This document shows positions 9,501 through 17,368 of a stretch of DNA of 42,999 bases, in pieces. This DNA is from DAITPV01 sp050692555 (GTDB lineage Bacteria; Actinomycetota; UBA4738; CALAEC01), in assembly GCA_050692555.1 (NCBI GenBank), contig JBOGVS010000029.1:1-42999 (forward strand). The letters run 5' to 3'. Within the stretch, counting starts at the first letter, position 1, and every line of letters begins with the position of its first letter. The notes beneath the pieces are model-generated. The model was given only the letters and a program-made list of their open reading frames with translations. It ran no database searches and had not been told where the DNA came from. The position numbers were made by a program, and so were the translations under genes.

Positions 9501-9928
9501 TCCTGTTCCTTGCAGGCCATCGTCCGGAGGCGCTGGCCATCGCGGAGGAGCTGGTGGGGATCGTGTCTGACGCCGGCATCGACCTCACGGCGGCCTACTG
9601 GTTCGTCTCCGCCGGACTGGTGCTCGGTGCCGAGGGTCGAGGAGACGTGCTGCTCCGGCTGGCGGAATCCGCACCGCCGACTCCGTGGGTCGAGGCCGGA
9701 AGGGCTCTTGCTGTTGGCGACTTCGCGGGCGCCGCCGACATGCTGGCGAAGATGGGATCGCGGCCGGAGGAGTCGTTCGCCCGTCTCCTGGAGGCAGAGC
9801 ATCTAGCGGAAACGGGTCGGCGACCGGAAGCCGAGGTCGAGCTGAGCCGGGCTCTGGCCTTCTACCGGAGCGTCGGGGCCGCGCGGTTCATCGGTCAGGC
9901 GGAGGCCCTCCTGGCTTCCACCGCCTGA
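6569..9928 (+). CDS. Zinc-ribbon/class III adenylate cyclase/AAA ATPase/TPR signalling protein
   Basis: A 1119-residue protein. Residues 4-21 form a zinc ribbon (CGRC...CGAC). Residues ~36-220 are a class III nucleotidyl cyclase domain that keeps metal-binding Asp45 (LFADLVDF) and Asp89 (KFIGD), Lys85 as a purine-specifying residue, and the AGDVVNTAARL stretch with the catalytic Asn and Arg, so it looks active and adenylate-specific. A P-loop GEPGIGKS follows at ~262-269, with the Walker B stretch VLVFEDLHWAD further on, making a STAND-type ATPase. The C-terminal ~500 residues are helical TPR-like repeats. Such fusions are abundant in Actinobacteria; their input signals are mostly unknown. 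It stands alone, convergent with the next gene. Confidence 0.88.
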   Translation: MAICGRCGQENPPGFRFCGACGSPLAAEAGTDREERKIVTVLFADLVDFTSRAERLDPEDVRAMLTPYYARLRSELERFGGTVEKFIGDAVVALFGAPLAHEDDPERAVRAALAIREAIGEMNETDPELDLHVRVAVNTGEALVSLTARPGEGEGMAAGDVVNTAARLQSAAPTDGILVGEPTYRATAQAIEYREAAPVQAKGKAAPVTAWEAVEARSRLGVDVARAARTPLVGREREVALLRDTLARARQERSPQLVTLVGEPGIGKSRLVYELLRVVEADPDLIYWRQGRCLPYGDGVSFWALAEMVKAQAGILETDPDDQAGVKLHRTVAGLVPEAEDAAWVERHLRPLVGLAHSEELREDRQEEAFAAWRRLIESLADQDPAVLVFEDLHWADEGLLDFIDHLVDWAGGVSLLVVCTARPELLARRPGWGGGKPNASTLSLSPLSEEQTARLIAHLVERTVLPADVQTALLSRAGGNPLYAEEFARMTADRGLRGDPEELQLPESLQGIIAARLDGLPPELKSLIQDAAVLGKVFWLGAVASIGGVERRDVEQRLRDLEQRQFVRRDRRSSVAGETEYAFWHLLVRDVAYGQIPRGLRAQKHSLAAEWIASLAADRIEDLAEMLAHHYLAALEFARAAGQDTMALEPPARMALRAAGDRALALNSFVPAETYLREAVALWPKDDPERPGVLYRYARAIYLRWESAGEVLSEALEALLAAGEVELAAETEMMLGDGEWREGRQDPAFEHFDRGRALVEGRAQSASKAWVLSQHSRFLMLAGRNDEAIELGTEALAMADSLGLGETRAHALNNIGTARTAKGDFGGLANLEASVATAEKANAPRDVVRAYVNLSSMSYLMGNLQEARRFHDRGMEIGERHGFGSGLRWLHGSLPLLLYHAGHWDEATRAADGFIAEVEASTRHYQEMECRVVRAWMQLARGDIDGAQDDSAKALAMAREAKDPQALHPALGERARILFLAGHRPEALAIAEELVGIVSDAGIDLTAAYWFVSAGLVLGAEGRGDVLLRLAESAPPTPWVEAGRALAVGDFAGAADMLAKMGSRPEESFARLLEAEHLAETGRRPEAEVELSRALAFYRSVGAARFIGQAEALLASTA

Positions 9929-9932
9929 CCGC

Positions 9933-10520
9933 TTACCGCACCAGCGATCGGAGGCGGCTGCGGCCGTCGCGGCGGATCGTGAGGCCGTGGCCGAAGAACA
10001 GCGCCTCGACCGGGAGATCGGCGAGCCGCCGGACCGTCTCCCGGTTCCGCTCGGGGTCCTGGGTGAACGCCTCCCACGAGGGGCGGAACCCGGCGAGGTT
10101 CCACACCGCGTCCCCAACGAACAGCGCCTCCAGCTCCGGGGCGTGGACGGCGATGTGGCCGGCCGTGTGCCCCGGGGCGGGGATCACCCGGAGGCCTCCC
10201 TCGATCTCTTGAGGGCCGTCGAGCGGGTGATCGACCTCGAACCGCGGGTACCGCTGCAACCGCCCGTACAACGCTCGTCCCCAGCGAGCCGGCGCCATGG
10301 TGTAGGGGGCCCGGCCGGCGATCACCTCAGCGTCCATCGCGCCGGCGATCACCGGAGCGTCGCAGAGCTCCCTGGCGGCCCGGGCTCCCCCGGCGTGGTC
10401 GCCGTGCCCATGGGTGAGGACGATCTGCCGCACGTCCTCGGGGCGGCGGCCCAGCCGGCGCAATGCGGCGGCGATCCTCCCGGCATCGTTCCGAGTCCCC
10501 GCGTCGACCAGGGTGAGCAC
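9933..10520 (-). CDS. Metallo-beta-lactamase-fold hydrolase
   Basis: At least 195 residues. The zinc-binding motif THGHGDHAGG, a later GHTAGHIAV histidine, a GDAVWN aspartate and a FFGHG histidine give the full metal ligand set of the glyoxalase II-like branch. Substrate unknown. The start is doubtful: the GTG at 10520 has no SD, and codons upstream (PVHRLFTRVGRSFLVEHRG) read like the usual first beta strands of this family. The frame is open to about 10580, where it meets the ku stop, but no ATG, GTG or TTG is seen there. The real start may be a rare codon, possibly coupled to ku termination. Confidence 0.75.
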   Translation of the reverse strand: MLTLVDAGTRNDAGRIAAALRRLGRRPEDVRQIVLTHGHGDHAGGARAARELCDAPVIAGAMDAEVIAGRAPYTMAPARWGRALYGRLQRYPRFEVDHPLDGPQEIEGGLRVIPAPGHTAGHIAVHAPELEALFVGDAVWNLAGFRPSWEAFTQDPERNRETVRRLADLPVEALFFGHGLTIRRDGRSRLRSLVR

Positions 10521-10582
10521 TCCGCGGTGCTCGACCAGGAACGATCGACCGACCCTGGTGAACAGCCGGTGAACCGGAAGGC

Positions 10583-11401
10583 TCAGGAGGCGGCGGCCTT
10601 CTTCCGGGAGCCGGTGCGCTTCTTGGCCGCGGTCTGTTTCTTGGTGGCATCCACGCTCTGCTTGAGCGCGTCCATGAGGTCCACGACCTTCGGCGCTTCG
10701 GGAGCCTCGACGACCTCGATCTCCTCGCCGGCCACCTTCTTCTCCACGATCTCCATCAGGGCCTCGCGGTACTCGTCGCGATAGGCCTCCGGGTTCCAGG
10801 GCTCGGTCAGATTCTCGATCAGGCTCTTGGCCATCTGGAGCTCCTTGTCCGAGACCTTGGCCGGCTTCTCCAGCTCGGGGAACTCGGCCGCCCTGATCTC
10901 GTCGGGCCAGAACATCGTGTCCAGGACCAGGAGGTCGTCCTTGAGCCGCACGGCGGCCAGGTGCTCCTTGTCCCGGAACGACACCTTGGCGACGCCCACC
11001 CGGTTCCCCTCCTGGAGAGCGTCCCGGAGGAGCTGATAGGCCTTCACCCCGGCCTCCTCGGGACCCAGGTAGTAGGTCTTCTTGTAGTAGATCGGGTCGA
11101 TCTCTTCGCGGTCCACGAACTGGGCGATGTCGATGGTGCGGGTGGACTCCACGGGAACTGCGTCGAAGTCCTCGTCGTCAAGGATCACGTAGCGGTCCTT
11201 CTCGTACTCGAATCCCTTGACGATGTCGTCGTAGGCGACCTCTTCCCCGCACTTGGCGCACACCCGGTTGTACCGGATCCGGCCGTGATCCTTGGCATGC
11301 AGCTGGTTGAACCGGAGCGTCTTCTCCTCGGTGGCCGTGTACACCCGGATGGGGATCGATACCAGGCCGAAGGAGATGGCTCCCCTCCACATGGTCTTCA
11401 T
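10583..11401 (-). CDS. ku: Ku, end-binding protein of non-homologous end joining
   Basis: A 272-residue homodimeric Ku. It starts MKTMWRGAISFGLVSIPI, the family's signature first strand, and continues with FNQLHAKDHGRIRYNRVC, the conserved GFEYEKDRYVIL and the YYLGPEEAGVKAYQLL bridge region. The C-terminal ~20 residues are Lys/Arg-rich, like the DNA-binding tails of actinobacterial Ku. Ku binds broken DNA ends and recruits LigD. The start has GGAGGT six bases upstream. It is divergent from ligD with a 73-bp gap, so both NHEJ components are controlled from one short region. Confidence 0.95.
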   Translation of the reverse strand: MKTMWRGAISFGLVSIPIRVYTATEEKTLRFNQLHAKDHGRIRYNRVCAKCGEEVAYDDIVKGFEYEKDRYVILDDEDFDAVPVESTRTIDIAQFVDREEIDPIYYKKTYYLGPEEAGVKAYQLLRDALQEGNRVGVAKVSFRDKEHLAAVRLKDDLLVLDTMFWPDEIRAAEFPELEKPAKVSDKELQMAKSLIENLTEPWNPEAYRDEYREALMEIVEKKVAGEEIEVVEAPEAPKVVDLMDALKQSVDATKKQTAAKKRTGSRKKAAAS

Positions 11402-11426
11402 CAGGTACCTCCAGAGTCGGGCCTCG

Positions 11427-11432
11427 ATTGTA
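11427..11432 (-). promoter_or_regulatory. -10 box of the ku promoter
   Basis: TACAAT, five of six matches to TATAAT, lies 25 bases before the ku ATG and about 19 bases before its GGAGGT. No convincing -35 is seen at 16-18 bp. It points away from the ligD -10 at 11463-11468. Confidence 0.5.
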
Positions 11433-11462
11433 TCGCCGGGAGATGACTTACCCGGGAACCGT

Positions 11463-11468
11463 TACCCT
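11463..11468 (+). promoter_or_regulatory. -10 box for a leaderless ligD transcript
   Basis: TACCCT, then six bases, then the GTG of ligD at 11475. No SD is present. This is the same hexamer and spacing as upstream of the cyclase gene. Confidence 0.5.
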
Positions 11469-11474
11469 CGTGGC

Positions 11475-13970
11475 GTGCCCAGGAAGCGAGGCGGCCCCGC
11501 CTTCACCGTGGAGGCTCCCAGGCCCCTTCCCGCCACTCGAGACGGGGAGCACTGGTGGATGGAGGTCGACGGCAGGAGGCTGCGCCTGTCGAACCTGAAC
11601 AAGGTGTTCTGGCCGGACGAGGGGTACACCAAGGGCGACCTCCTGGCCTATTACCACAGCGCCGCCGACCTGATCCTCACGTACCTCTCCGGCCGGCCGC
11701 TGACCATGAAGCGGATGCCCGACGGCATCACCGGTCCCTTCTTCTACGAGAAGAACGCTCCTTCCCACACCCCGGACTGGATGCTTCGGTGCCCGGTCCG
11801 GGACCTGGAGACGGGCAAGACCATCGACTACCTGATGGTCGAAGACGTGGCCGGGCTCCTGTACGTGGTCAACCTGGGGTGCATCGAGTTCCACCCCCTG
11901 CACTCGCGGTGCGAGGAGATCGACCGGCCCGACTACCTGTTCTTCGACCTGGATCCGTTCGAGCCCGCCACCTTCGACGACGTCCTGGCGGTGGCCCGGC
12001 ACGTGAAGACCGCGCTGGACCACCTGGGCCTCCCTTCGTATCCCAAGACGTCGGGGGCCACCGGGATGCAGATCTACGTGGGCCTCGACCCCCGGCCGAC
12101 CTACGACGAGGTCCGGGCGTTCGTCGGTGCGGTCGGACAGGCCATCAGGGGCGCCGACCCGGACCGGGTGACGATGGAGTGGGACATCGGGAAGCGCGCC
12201 GGCAAGATCTTCATCGACCACAACATGAACCGGATGGGCGCCAACATCTCAGCCGCGTATTCGGTGCGCCCTGAGCCCGGGGCCACGGTGTCCACCCCTC
12301 TCACCTGGGACGAGGTCGAGGAAGGCGAGATCCGCCCGCAGGACTTCTCCATCGTGACCATCCACGAGCGTATCGGCGAGGTCGGGGACCTGTTCCGGGG
12401 CGTGCTCGAGGAGCCGGTGGATGCCCGGGAGGCCTTCTCCTCGATGGGCATCGAGATCTCGGAGGCGAGGACCCAGGCTCCGCGGAAGCAGACACCCAAG
12501 CAGCCCCGGCCTTCGTCCGACGAGGGAGACGGCGGAGGCCAGGAGCGGCTCGCCGAGTACCGGAGGAAACGCCGATTCGACGTCACCCCCGAGCCGGGCC
12601 CGGAGGTCAAGCCGGGCCGTGACGAGCTGTTCGTGATCCAGAAGCACGACGCCACCCGGCTCCATTACGACCTCCGTCTGGAGAGGGACGGCGTGCTCGT
12701 GTCGTGGGCCGTCCCCCGCGGTTTGCCGCTCGAGCCCGGCGACCGGCGACTCGCCGTCCGTACCGAGGACCACCCCATCGAGTACGCCGCCTTCGAGGGA
12801 TGGATCCCGGAGGGCCAGTACGGCGCCGGCGAGGTCCGCACCTTCGACACCGGGCGCTACGAAGCTCCGGAATGGAAAGACGACAAGGTCACGTTCCGCC
12901 TGGAGGGCCGGCGACACCGAGGCGAGTACCACCTGGTGAAGACGAAGACGGACTGGCTGATATTCCTGTCCAAGCGTTCGGCGCAGCTCCAGCCTCCGCC
13001 CCCGCCGCCCTTTGCGCCGATGCTGGCCGAGGGCGGCCACCAGCCGTTCGACGACCCGGCGTGGTGGTTCGAGCCCAAGCTCGACGGGATCCGAACGCTG
13101 GCCTACGTGGGTACCGACAGCACCCGCCTGGTGTCGCGGACGGGGAAGGATCAGACCGAGCGGTACCCGGAGATCGAGAACCTGGCCCGGTTCGTCAACG
13201 CCCTGTCCGCGGTGATCGACGGGGAGATCGTGGCCGCCGACGAATCGGGCCGTCCCTCGTTCGAACGGCTCCAGCAGCGAATGAACCTCGCGGCGCCGAA
13301 GGAGATCGAGCGGGCCCGGCGAAAGATCCCGGTGGCCATGTTCGCCTTCGACCTCCTGTGGTTCGACGGGCGGGACCTCACCGGTGAGCCTCTGGAGGAG
13401 CGGCGACGCCTCCTCGAGGAGATCGTCACGGAGACCGACCGACTTCGCCTCACCGTGGTGGTCGAGGAGCGGGGGACCGACCTGTTCGGCCAGGCCAAGA
13501 AGCTGGGGCTGGAGGGGATGATCGCCAAGCGGCTGGCAAGCCAGTACGTACCGGGCCGGCGAACCAAGGACTGGCGGAAGATCAAGGCAGTCAATCGCCA
13601 GGACTGCTTGATCCTGGGATGGACTCCGGGCACCCGGTCGCGTTCATCGACGTTCGGCGCCCTCTTGGTGGGAGCGTACCGGGACGGGGAGCTGATCTGG
13701 ATCGGCCAGGTGGGCACCGGGTTCACCGAGGCCATCCTGGCCGACCTGTTGAGACGCCTCAAGGAGCTCGAGCGGAAGAACCCTCCCGTGGACGATCCCG
13801 GTCTCCGGGCCTTGAAGGGCGCCAGATGGGTTGAGCCCGAGCTGGTGTGCGAGGTCGAGTACCTGGAGATGACCCGGGTGGGCAAGCTCCGGGCCCCGGC
13901 GTTCAAGGGTATCCGTCCGGACAAGGCTCCGGCGGATGCCGTGCTCGAGCCACCGGCCGCGATAGGGTAG
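11475..13970 (+). CDS. ligD: Multifunctional ATP-dependent DNA ligase LigD
   Basis: An 831-residue protein with domains in the order polymerase, phosphoesterase, ligase, as in Mycobacterium and unlike Pseudomonas. Residues ~20-300 are the primase-like polymerase (FFDLDP metal-binding motif, SGATGMQIYV). Residues ~370-500 are the 3'-phosphoesterase (FVIQKHDATRLHYDLRLE, with catalytic His and Asp). From ~510 is the adenylyltransferase with the lysine of EPKLDGIR, followed by an OB-fold domain. It fills, trims and seals broken ends held by Ku. The GTG at 11475 is preferred because a -10 box lies six bases before it and because the longer frame would run back over ku. A Pro/Gln-rich linker joins the polymerase and phosphoesterase domains. 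Confidence 0.95.
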   Translation: MPRKRGGPAFTVEAPRPLPATRDGEHWWMEVDGRRLRLSNLNKVFWPDEGYTKGDLLAYYHSAADLILTYLSGRPLTMKRMPDGITGPFFYEKNAPSHTPDWMLRCPVRDLETGKTIDYLMVEDVAGLLYVVNLGCIEFHPLHSRCEEIDRPDYLFFDLDPFEPATFDDVLAVARHVKTALDHLGLPSYPKTSGATGMQIYVGLDPRPTYDEVRAFVGAVGQAIRGADPDRVTMEWDIGKRAGKIFIDHNMNRMGANISAAYSVRPEPGATVSTPLTWDEVEEGEIRPQDFSIVTIHERIGEVGDLFRGVLEEPVDAREAFSSMGIEISEARTQAPRKQTPKQPRPSSDEGDGGGQERLAEYRRKRRFDVTPEPGPEVKPGRDELFVIQKHDATRLHYDLRLERDGVLVSWAVPRGLPLEPGDRRLAVRTEDHPIEYAAFEGWIPEGQYGAGEVRTFDTGRYEAPEWKDDKVTFRLEGRRHRGEYHLVKTKTDWLIFLSKRSAQLQPPPPPPFAPMLAEGGHQPFDDPAWWFEPKLDGIRTLAYVGTDSTRLVSRTGKDQTERYPEIENLARFVNALSAVIDGEIVAADESGRPSFERLQQRMNLAAPKEIERARRKIPVAMFAFDLLWFDGRDLTGEPLEERRRLLEEIVTETDRLRLTVVVEERGTDLFGQAKKLGLEGMIAKRLASQYVPGRRTKDWRKIKAVNRQDCLILGWTPGTRSRSSTFGALLVGAYRDGELIWIGQVGTGFTEAILADLLRRLKELERKNPPVDDPGLRALKGARWVEPELVCEVEYLEMTRVGKLRAPAFKGIRPDKAPADAVLEPPAAIG
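13963..13968 (+). promoter_or_regulatory. Possible -10 box before the secreted TIM-barrel gene
   Basis: TAGGGT sits over the last ligD codons and ends nine bases before the ATG at 13978. No SD is present. Spacing is longer than in the other examples, so read-through from ligD is an alternative. Confidence 0.3.
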
Positions 13971-13977
13971 CTCCTCG

Positions 13978-14859
13978 ATGCTCCCCAACCGAACCCTTGT
14001 TTCACGCTGGACCGTGGCCGCTTTGGCACTGGGCCTGGCGCTGACATCGGCCCCCGCGCCCGCGGCCAAGAAACCCAAGGGCCCCGACATAAGCGCGTAT
14101 CGGGGGCTGGCGGCGTGGGTGGACATCTACGACGACCAGGGGTGGGCGGATCCCGAGGGCACCGTTGCCGTGATGGCCCAGTACGGCGTCCGGACCCTGT
14201 TCCTGGAGACCTGCAACTACCAGTGCAAGGCCGACGTCCACCGGCCCGAGACCGTGTCCCGATGGATCGACGCGGCTCATGGCGCGGGCATGCAAATCGT
14301 CGCGTGGTACCTGCCGGGGTTCGAGGAAATGGCGCTCGACTTCCGGCGCTCGATGGCGGCCATCGAATTCCAGAGCGCCACCGGTCACCGGTTCGACTCG
14401 TTCGCCCTGGATATCGAGGCCCGGCTGGTCAGTCCCGTGCTGAAGCGCAACCGGAGGATCCTCGTGCTGTCCAGACGGATCCGGAACGCCGTGGGGGCCA
14501 AGTACGCGCTCGGCGCCATCACCATCCCGTGGTTCTACGAGTGGGGCGGTCCGTTCCCGTACGCGGGCCTGGACCGCATCTACGACGTGTTCCTGCCGAT
14601 GATCTACTTCGGGGGGCGCGGGAGCGGCGCCAAGAACGCACGCAAGAACACCGCCCTCAACATCCAGGAGGTCCGGGAGGGCACCGGGAACCTCCGGACC
14701 AGGGTGCACGCCATTGGAGGCATCGCCGACGAGCTGAACGCTCGCGAGGTCGGCGCGTTCGTCAGGACCGCCAATCGCCGGCACGTGATCGGCGCCAGCC
14801 TGTACGACTACTTCACCTCCGGACCGGAAGACTGGGATCGGTTGGCCCTGGTTCGCTGA
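13978..14859 (+). CDS. Secreted TIM-barrel protein, glycoside hydrolase-like
   Basis: A 293-residue protein. Residues 1-~30 are a signal peptide: basic NRTLVSRW, hydrophobic core, then an Ala/Pro-rich cleavage region (SAPAPAA). The mature part runs through beta-alpha units typical of the putative glycoside hydrolase (DUF4015-like) TIM barrels: AWVDIYDDQGWADPEG, QIVAWYLPGF, FDSFALDIEAR and VFLPMIYF. The acidic residues in FALDIEAR are candidates for catalysis. Its position right after ligD is probably incidental. I do not know the substrate. Confidence 0.7.
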   Translation: MLPNRTLVSRWTVAALALGLALTSAPAPAAKKPKGPDISAYRGLAAWVDIYDDQGWADPEGTVAVMAQYGVRTLFLETCNYQCKADVHRPETVSRWIDAAHGAGMQIVAWYLPGFEEMALDFRRSMAAIEFQSATGHRFDSFALDIEARLVSPVLKRNRRILVLSRRIRNAVGAKYALGAITIPWFYEWGGPFPYAGLDRIYDVFLPMIYFGGRGSGAKNARKNTALNIQEVREGTGNLRTRVHAIGGIADELNAREVGAFVRTANRRHVIGASLYDYFTSGPEDWDRLALVR

Positions 14860-14866
14860 CTCCGCG

Positions 14867-14872
14867 TATCGT
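14867..14872 (+). promoter_or_regulatory. -10 box for a leaderless pspC-like transcript
   Basis: TATCGT followed by six bases and the GTG at 14879. There is no SD. It matches the spacing seen at the cyclase gene and ligD. Confidence 0.45.
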
Positions 14873-14878
14873 GAACCC

Positions 14879-15307
14879 GTGACCGACACCACTCCGGGCT
14901 CCACGCCGCCTTTCGAGCGTCCTCCCGAGCCATCCCGCGGGGTGCTGCGCCGCAGCCGGGACGATCGGGTCATCGGTGGAGTATGCGGCGGGCTGGCTCG
15001 TTACCTGGGGGTCGATCCGGTGGCGGTCCGCCTGGGGTTCGTGGTCCTGACCATCGCCGGCGGAGGCGGCATCCTTCTCTACCTGGTCGCCTGGCTCCTG
15101 ATCCCCGAGGAGCGGCCCGGCGAGGACACCGGACCCCCGACGCCCGTACGCGCCGAGGGGATATGGCTGTACGCGGGAGTGGGGCTGATCGCTTTGGGGT
15201 CGATCCTCCTGGTGGACCAGCTGTTCCCGTGGTTCGACCGGGTGATCGGGCCCATAGTTCTGGTGGCCATCGGGGTGGGCATCCTGCTCGGGGGCATGCG
15301 GCGGTGA
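14879..15307 (+). CDS. PspC-domain membrane protein
   Basis: A 142-residue protein. After a ~20-residue Pro-rich N-terminus comes the PspC signature RSRDDRVIGGVCGGLARYLGVD region (about residues 25-46), then a hydrophobic helix and WLLIPEERP, which ends the PspC domain. Two more transmembrane helices follow (YAGVGLIALGSILL and GPIVLVAIGVGILL). PspC proteins take part in the response to membrane stress. The stop overlaps the GTG of the next gene (GTGA), which starts a three-gene cluster of related membrane proteins. Confidence 0.85.
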   Translation: MTDTTPGSTPPFERPPEPSRGVLRRSRDDRVIGGVCGGLARYLGVDPVAVRLGFVVLTIAGGGGILLYLVAWLLIPEERPGEDTGPPTPVRAEGIWLYAGVGLIALGSILLVDQLFPWFDRVIGPIVLVAIGVGILLGGMRR

Positions 15308-15939
15308 GCACCCCGGAGCCTCGCGTCCAGGCGGGGAAACGTCGACTGCCGTTGGGCACGGTGGTCATGGGCCTCTTGCTGGTGCTGGCCGGAGTGCTGT
15401 GGCTGCTGGAGAGCCTCGACCTGGCCGACATCCCCTGGGACGCGGTGCTCCCGGCCGCGCTCGTCGTGGTCGGCGCCGCGCTGATCATCGCGTCCCGCAC
15501 CGAGAGGCACGGAAGGCTGATCGCGGTGGGGATCGTCCTCACGGTGCTGACCGCGGCTTCGTCGGCGATCGACGTGCCCCTCCGAGGTGGCATCGGGGAC
15601 CGGGTGGAACGTCCGGTGTCGATCGGATCCCTGGAGGAGGACTACGATCTGGCCATCGGCCGCCTCGAAGTGGACCTCTCGGCCATCGAGCTCCCGGCCG
15701 GGACCACGACCCTGGAGATCGGCGTCGGGATGGGCGAGCTGGTCGTACAGGTCCCCGAGGACGTGGTCCTCGACGTCACCGCCGAGGTTGGAGTGGGAGA
15801 CGCCACTCTCCTCGACGTCGAGGAGGATGGCGGCGCCGGGGTTGACGTCCGATACACCGACCAGGACTTCGGCTCGGCGTCCACGCGGTTGTCGCTGGCG
15901 CTCACCGTGGGCCTGGGCGACGTCAACGTGACTCGATGA
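15304..15939 (+). CDS. LiaF-like membrane protein with beta-rich C-terminal domain
   Basis: A 211-residue protein. It has three or four hydrophobic helices in residues ~15-90 (the first ending WLLESLDLADI, the DUF5668-like pattern), then a soluble beta-rich domain from ~95 that repeats short strands such as LEVDLSAIELPAGTTTLEIGVGMGEL and VVLDVTAEVGVGD. This resembles the toast-rack/LiaF C-terminal domains found with PspC. These proteins usually help sense cell-envelope stress. It is coupled by overlaps to genes on both sides (GTGA at the start, ATGA at the end). Confidence 0.7.
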   Translation: MSTPEPRVQAGKRRLPLGTVVMGLLLVLAGVLWLLESLDLADIPWDAVLPAALVVVGAALIIASRTERHGRLIAVGIVLTVLTAASSAIDVPLRGGIGDRVERPVSIGSLEEDYDLAIGRLEVDLSAIELPAGTTTLEIGVGMGELVVQVPEDVVLDVTAEVGVGDATLLDVEEDGGAGVDVRYTDQDFGSASTRLSLALTVGLGDVNVTR

Positions 15940-16151
15940 CCTGGCATCGAGGGACCCTGGCGGCCGGAATCTTCTTCTTCCTTGTCGGCGTGGTGTTCCT
16001 GCTGGACCGGCTGGGCGTGTGGGAGGTCCGGGGAACGCTGGTGTGGCCGCTCCTGCTGATCGTGGTGGGAGTGGCGATCATCGCCGGAGGTCGCACCGAG
16101 AAGGAACCGGCCGACGTTCAGCCGCCTCCCGACGAGCGGCCTCCCGCTTAG
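15936..16151 (+). CDS. Small two-helix membrane protein (DUF5668/LiaI-like)
   Basis: A 71-residue protein made of two transmembrane helices (AAGIFFFLVGVVFLLDRLGVW and WPLLLIVVGVAIIAGG) and a short Pro/Glu-rich tail. The GxxFLLDxxG-W pattern followed by a WPLLLI helix is typical of the LiaF-TM family. It starts with an ATGA overlap on the preceding gene, so the three genes are very likely one translationally coupled unit. Its stop overlaps by three bases the stop of the convergent DUF5319 gene (TTAG). Confidence 0.7.
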   Translation: MTWHRGTLAAGIFFFLVGVVFLLDRLGVWEVRGTLVWPLLLIVVGVAIIAGGRTEKEPADVQPPPDERPPA

Positions 16152-16651
16152 GAGAAGGGCTCGAACCCCGCCTTCACCAGCAGGGCCCGGGCCTCACGCT
16201 GATCCATCCCCCGGTTCACCAGCTCAGCGAGCAAGCGCGCGGGGGCCGTGGGACGCCCGCACCGGGGGCAGAAGGCGAAGTGCGGCTCGAGCGGCGTGTC
16301 GCACCACGCGCAGGCGCCCACGCCGACCGGCTGGCCGGCATCCAGCCCGGCGTCGGCCAGGGCGTCGACGTACCCCTTGCCGTAGTCCCACAGGACGTAG
16401 TCCTCCTCCTTGGGCTCGAAGGCCGGCTCGTGCATCCGCGGCTCTCCGGTGGCCAGCATGTGCTCGAGGTTCTCGCGGAGGAGGTCCCAGCCGTAATAGT
16501 GGTCCGACCCGCAGTCGGGACAGGCCACGATGACCCCCTTCATCCCCTGGGCCTGGAAGGCCGCCTGCATGGACCCCAGGTCCTCCAGGTCGGCCTGGAT
16601 GTTCTCCTTCTCCTCCCCCTCCGGGGGACCGTACTCCTGTTCCTCGTCCAT
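16148..16651 (-). CDS. DUF5319 protein with C-terminal zinc ribbon
   Basis: A 167-residue protein. Residues ~1-105 match the actinobacterial DUF5319 family (Mycobacterium tuberculosis Rv3412 type): ENIQADLEDLGSMQA, a VACPDCGSDHYYGWDLLRENL core, and MHEPAFEP followed by a DYVLWDYGKGYVDAL stretch. Unlike the short mycobacterial member, it continues into a second zinc ribbon (CAWCDTPLEPHFAFCPRC, about residues 120-137) and a small helical end (NRGMDQREARALLVKAGF) that reads like a UBA/CUE-type three-helix fold. The role of the family is unknown. Its ATG overlaps the stop of the PIG-L gene (ATGA). Confidence 0.8.
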   Translation of the reverse strand: MDEEQEYGPPEGEEKENIQADLEDLGSMQAAFQAQGMKGVIVACPDCGSDHYYGWDLLRENLEHMLATGEPRMHEPAFEPKEEDYVLWDYGKGYVDALADAGLDAGQPVGVGACAWCDTPLEPHFAFCPRCGRPTAPARLLAELVNRGMDQREARALLVKAGFEPFS

Positions 16652-17361
16652 CAGTCCTCGAGCGCGAACGTTCGGAACGCCTCGCCCAGGTCGAAGGGAT
16701 CGTCCCGGGCCATCTGGGACCCCCACTCCCGCATCCTGGCCTCGACGTCGAAGGCGCCCATGTTCTCGATCTGGCTGGCGTGGGCTCGAAGCGCCTTGAT
16801 CTTGAGGTCCAGGGTCTCGCCGATGTCCACCCGGAGGTCGCTGTCCGACCCTTCGGTGGACAGCCACAGGGCCGGGACCTTGTACGGCTCGAATCCCTCG
16901 TCCAGCAGCTCGGGGAACTGGGGCCGGGTGGGCGCGTCGCAGGAGACCACGGCCAGCACCGCCTCACCGATGGCCCGGTGATCGGGATGGTTGATGTACG
17001 AGCGGCCGGCCCACAGCATCGAGGGATCAGGGGCCACGATCACGTCGGGCCGGAAGCGACGGACCTCGCGCGTGACGGCGCGCCGCAGCTCCAGGTTGGG
17101 TGCCAGCGAGCCGTCGACGAATCCCAGGAACCGAACGTCGTCCACACCCAGGATCGCCGCGGCCTCCCGCATCTCCCGCTCGCGGATCCGAGCGATCTCC
17201 TGGCGATCGAGGTCCGGCCCATTCCAACCCGCGGAACCGTCCGTGGCGCACGCGTAGCCGACCTCGGTCCCGCCCTGGGTCCACCGGGCCACGGTCCCCC
17301 CGCACAGGAACTCGGCGTCGTCGGGGTGCGCGAACACGACCAGCGCGCGCTCGAACTCCAT
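16651..17361 (-). CDS. PIG-L/LmbE family N-acetylglucosaminyl deacetylase
   Basis: A 236-residue zinc-dependent deacetylase. The metal motif AHPDDAE is at residues 11-17 and the second metal histidine is in NHPDHRAIG. The family includes MshB and Mca (mycothiol pathway) and BshB. The sequence fits this branch, but the substrate cannot be read from it; mycothiol-conjugate or other GlcNAc-type amides are plausible in an actinobacterium. The ATG at 17361 lies seven bases after a TACTCT box. It is coupled to the DUF5319 gene, a pairing that may be meaningful. Confidence 0.87.
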   Translation of the reverse strand: MEFERALVVFAHPDDAEFLCGGTVARWTQGGTEVGYACATDGSAGWNGPDLDRQEIARIREREMREAAAILGVDDVRFLGFVDGSLAPNLELRRAVTREVRRFRPDVIVAPDPSMLWAGRSYINHPDHRAIGEAVLAVVSCDAPTRPQFPELLDEGFEPYKVPALWLSTEGSDSDLRVDIGETLDLKIKALRAHASQIENMGAFDVEARMREWGSQMARDDPFDLGEAFRTFALED

Positions 17362-17368
17362 CGGCTCC

